Assembly (NCBI GenBank): GCA_019409045.1
Contig: DXVG01000070.1
Location: forward strand, 1 to 8,091
Source: Clostridiales bacterium
Lineage (GTDB): Bacteria; Bacillota; Clostridia; Christensenellales; Aristaeellaceae
DNA: 8,091 nucleotides
Direction of reading: 5' to 3'
A model generated the notes under the pieces. It saw only the letters and a list, made by a program, of their open reading frames with translations. It was not told where the DNA came from and did not search any database. The position numbers and the translations under genes were made by a program. Shown here one piece after another: positions 7,589 to 8,091 of the stretch. Positions within the stretch are counted from its first letter, which is position 1; every line of letters starts with the position of its first letter.

Positions 7589-7615
7589 AAACACATCCTG
7601 CGCACAAATGTGTTT
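7589..7615 (+). promoter_or_regulatory. Inverted repeat before the phosphate transporter promoter, candidate operator
   Basis: AAACACAT (7589-7596) and ATGTGTTT (7608-7615) are perfect 8-bp arms around an 11-base spacer, with arm centres 19 bases apart (nearly two helical turns). The right arm reaches the -35 position of the promoter downstream. It does not show the direct repeats expected of a PhoB or PhoP box. The binding protein is unknown. Confidence 0.42.
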
Positions 7616-7633
7616 ATTCGCGGATAATCGTCA

Positions 7634-7651
7634 TGTTATAATGGATATAAT
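7634..7651 (+). promoter_or_regulatory. Promoter with tandem -10 boxes for the Na+/Pi transporter gene
   Basis: TGT-TATAAT (7634-7642) is an extended -10 element. A second perfect TATAAT lies at 7646-7651, with a 9-base repeat period. No good -35 is found for either (TTTATT at 7613-7618 matches three of six), which the extended -10 could offset. The leader to the proposed ATG at 7714 is about 65 bases and shows no other gene. Confidence 0.6.
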
Positions 7652-7713
7652 GGCGCGCCTGCGTCAAGGCTCAACTACCACAGACGGACCGCGAGATGGG
7701 AGAGTTGCGGCAT

Positions 7714-8091
7714 ATGTCGATGCAAAATGTGCTGACGTTGCTGGGCGGACTTGCACTGTTCCTCTTTGGCATGAACCTGATGGGCGACGCGCTGGAGCGG
7801 CGTGCGGGCAGCAGGCTCAAGACCATCCTCGGCCGACTCACCTCCAACCCGCTCAAGGGCTTTTTGCTGGGGCTGTGCGTCACGGCGGTGATCCAATCCT
7901 CCTCGGCCACGACGGTCATGCTCGTGGGCTTTGTCAACTCCGGCGTGATGGCGCTTTCGCAGGCGCTGTACGTCATCATGGGCGCAAACGTGGGCACCAC
8001 CGTGACGGCGTGGATACTGTCCCTGACCGGCATCGAGGGCACGAGCCTCATCATGACGCTTCTCAAGCCCACGTCCTTTACGCCCATATTG
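7714..8091 (+). CDS. Na+/phosphate cotransporter (NptA/YjbB-like, PhoU-linked family), 3'-truncated
   Basis: The first 126 codons of an inner-membrane Na+/phosphate cotransporter of the PNaS (SLC34-related) family; the frame is open to the window end. The family repeat motif QSSSATT (61-67) is clear, followed by GANVGTTVTAW (90-100). Hydrophobic segments at about 5-23, 50-60, 66-81 and 84-104 are expected to be membrane helices or re-entrant loops. The N-terminal LTLLGGLALFLFGMNLMGDALE is typical of bacterial members, which usually have a second QSSSA repeat and a cytoplasmic PhoU-like tail, not visible here. GGGAGAG at 7698-7704 lies 9 bases upstream of ATG 7714. In-frame ATG codons at 7696 and 7720 are less well placed. 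It likely takes up phosphate, or exports it as proposed for E. coli YjbB; direction cannot be read from the sequence. A link with phosphate use by GlgP is speculative. Confidence 0.9.
   Translation, partial: MSMQNVLTLLGGLALFLFGMNLMGDALERRAGSRLKTILGRLTSNPLKGFLLGLCVTAVIQSSSATTVMLVGFVNSGVMALSQALYVIMGANVGTTVTAWILSLTGIEGTSLIMTLLKPTSFTPIL

Noticed and set aside
5615..7627. A 670-codon + strand frame inside glgP
   Set aside because: It lies entirely in an alternative frame of glgP for most of its length, lacks a suitable ribosome binding site that I can see, and has low-complexity Arg/Ala/Gly composition.
7652..7659. GGCGCGCC palindrome downstream of the tandem -10 boxes
   Set aside because: An 8-base GC palindrome is expected often by chance in DNA of this composition.
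7671..8087. A 138-codon - strand frame at the right end
   Set aside because: The + strand here encodes the QSSSATT and GANVGTTVTA motifs of a Na+/phosphate cotransporter, running open to the window edge; the - strand frame is its shadow.

Overview
This window comes from a GC-rich bacterium, most likely a member of the Bacillota such as a GC-rich clostridial lineage. That placement is an inference from AGGAGG-type ribosome binding sites, sigma-A style promoters with AT-rich patches between GC-rich genes, and the type of proteins present; nothing here fixes a genus. The first 26 bases are not genomic: they are the tail of a Nextera transposase adapter left on a contig end, so real sequence begins at base 27.

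All six genes are on the + strand. In order: the 3' part of a chromosome-partitioning parB (29-688); a short AT-rich control region with a sigma-A promoter and ArgR-like operator candidates (689-800); argG (801-2012) and argH (2083-3462), the last two steps of arginine synthesis, separated by a 70-base spacer containing a 16-bp hairpin; a strong intrinsic terminator (3474-3511); a second promoter with a dyad (3566-3607); malQ (3641-5152) and glgP (5139-7472), which overlap by 14 bases; a probable terminator (7489-7532); a third promoter region with an 8-bp-arm inverted repeat (7589-7651); and the 5' end of a Na+/phosphate cotransporter gene (7714 to the window end).

Functionally there are two clear transcription units. 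argGH turns citrulline plus aspartate into arginine plus fumarate. malQ-glgP breaks down alpha-1,4-glucans: MalQ rearranges short maltodextrins into longer chains and GlgP releases glucose-1-phosphate from them using phosphate. The partial parB and the partial phosphate transporter flank these units and appear to be independently expressed.

I found no mobile element, CRISPR array, tRNA, rRNA or unknown multi-gene system. The coding content is ordinary housekeeping. The observations worth a second look are in the control regions (ArgR-like sites, the argG-argH hairpin, the dyads before malQ and the transporter gene), the adapter artefact, and an Ile codon preference before Leu.
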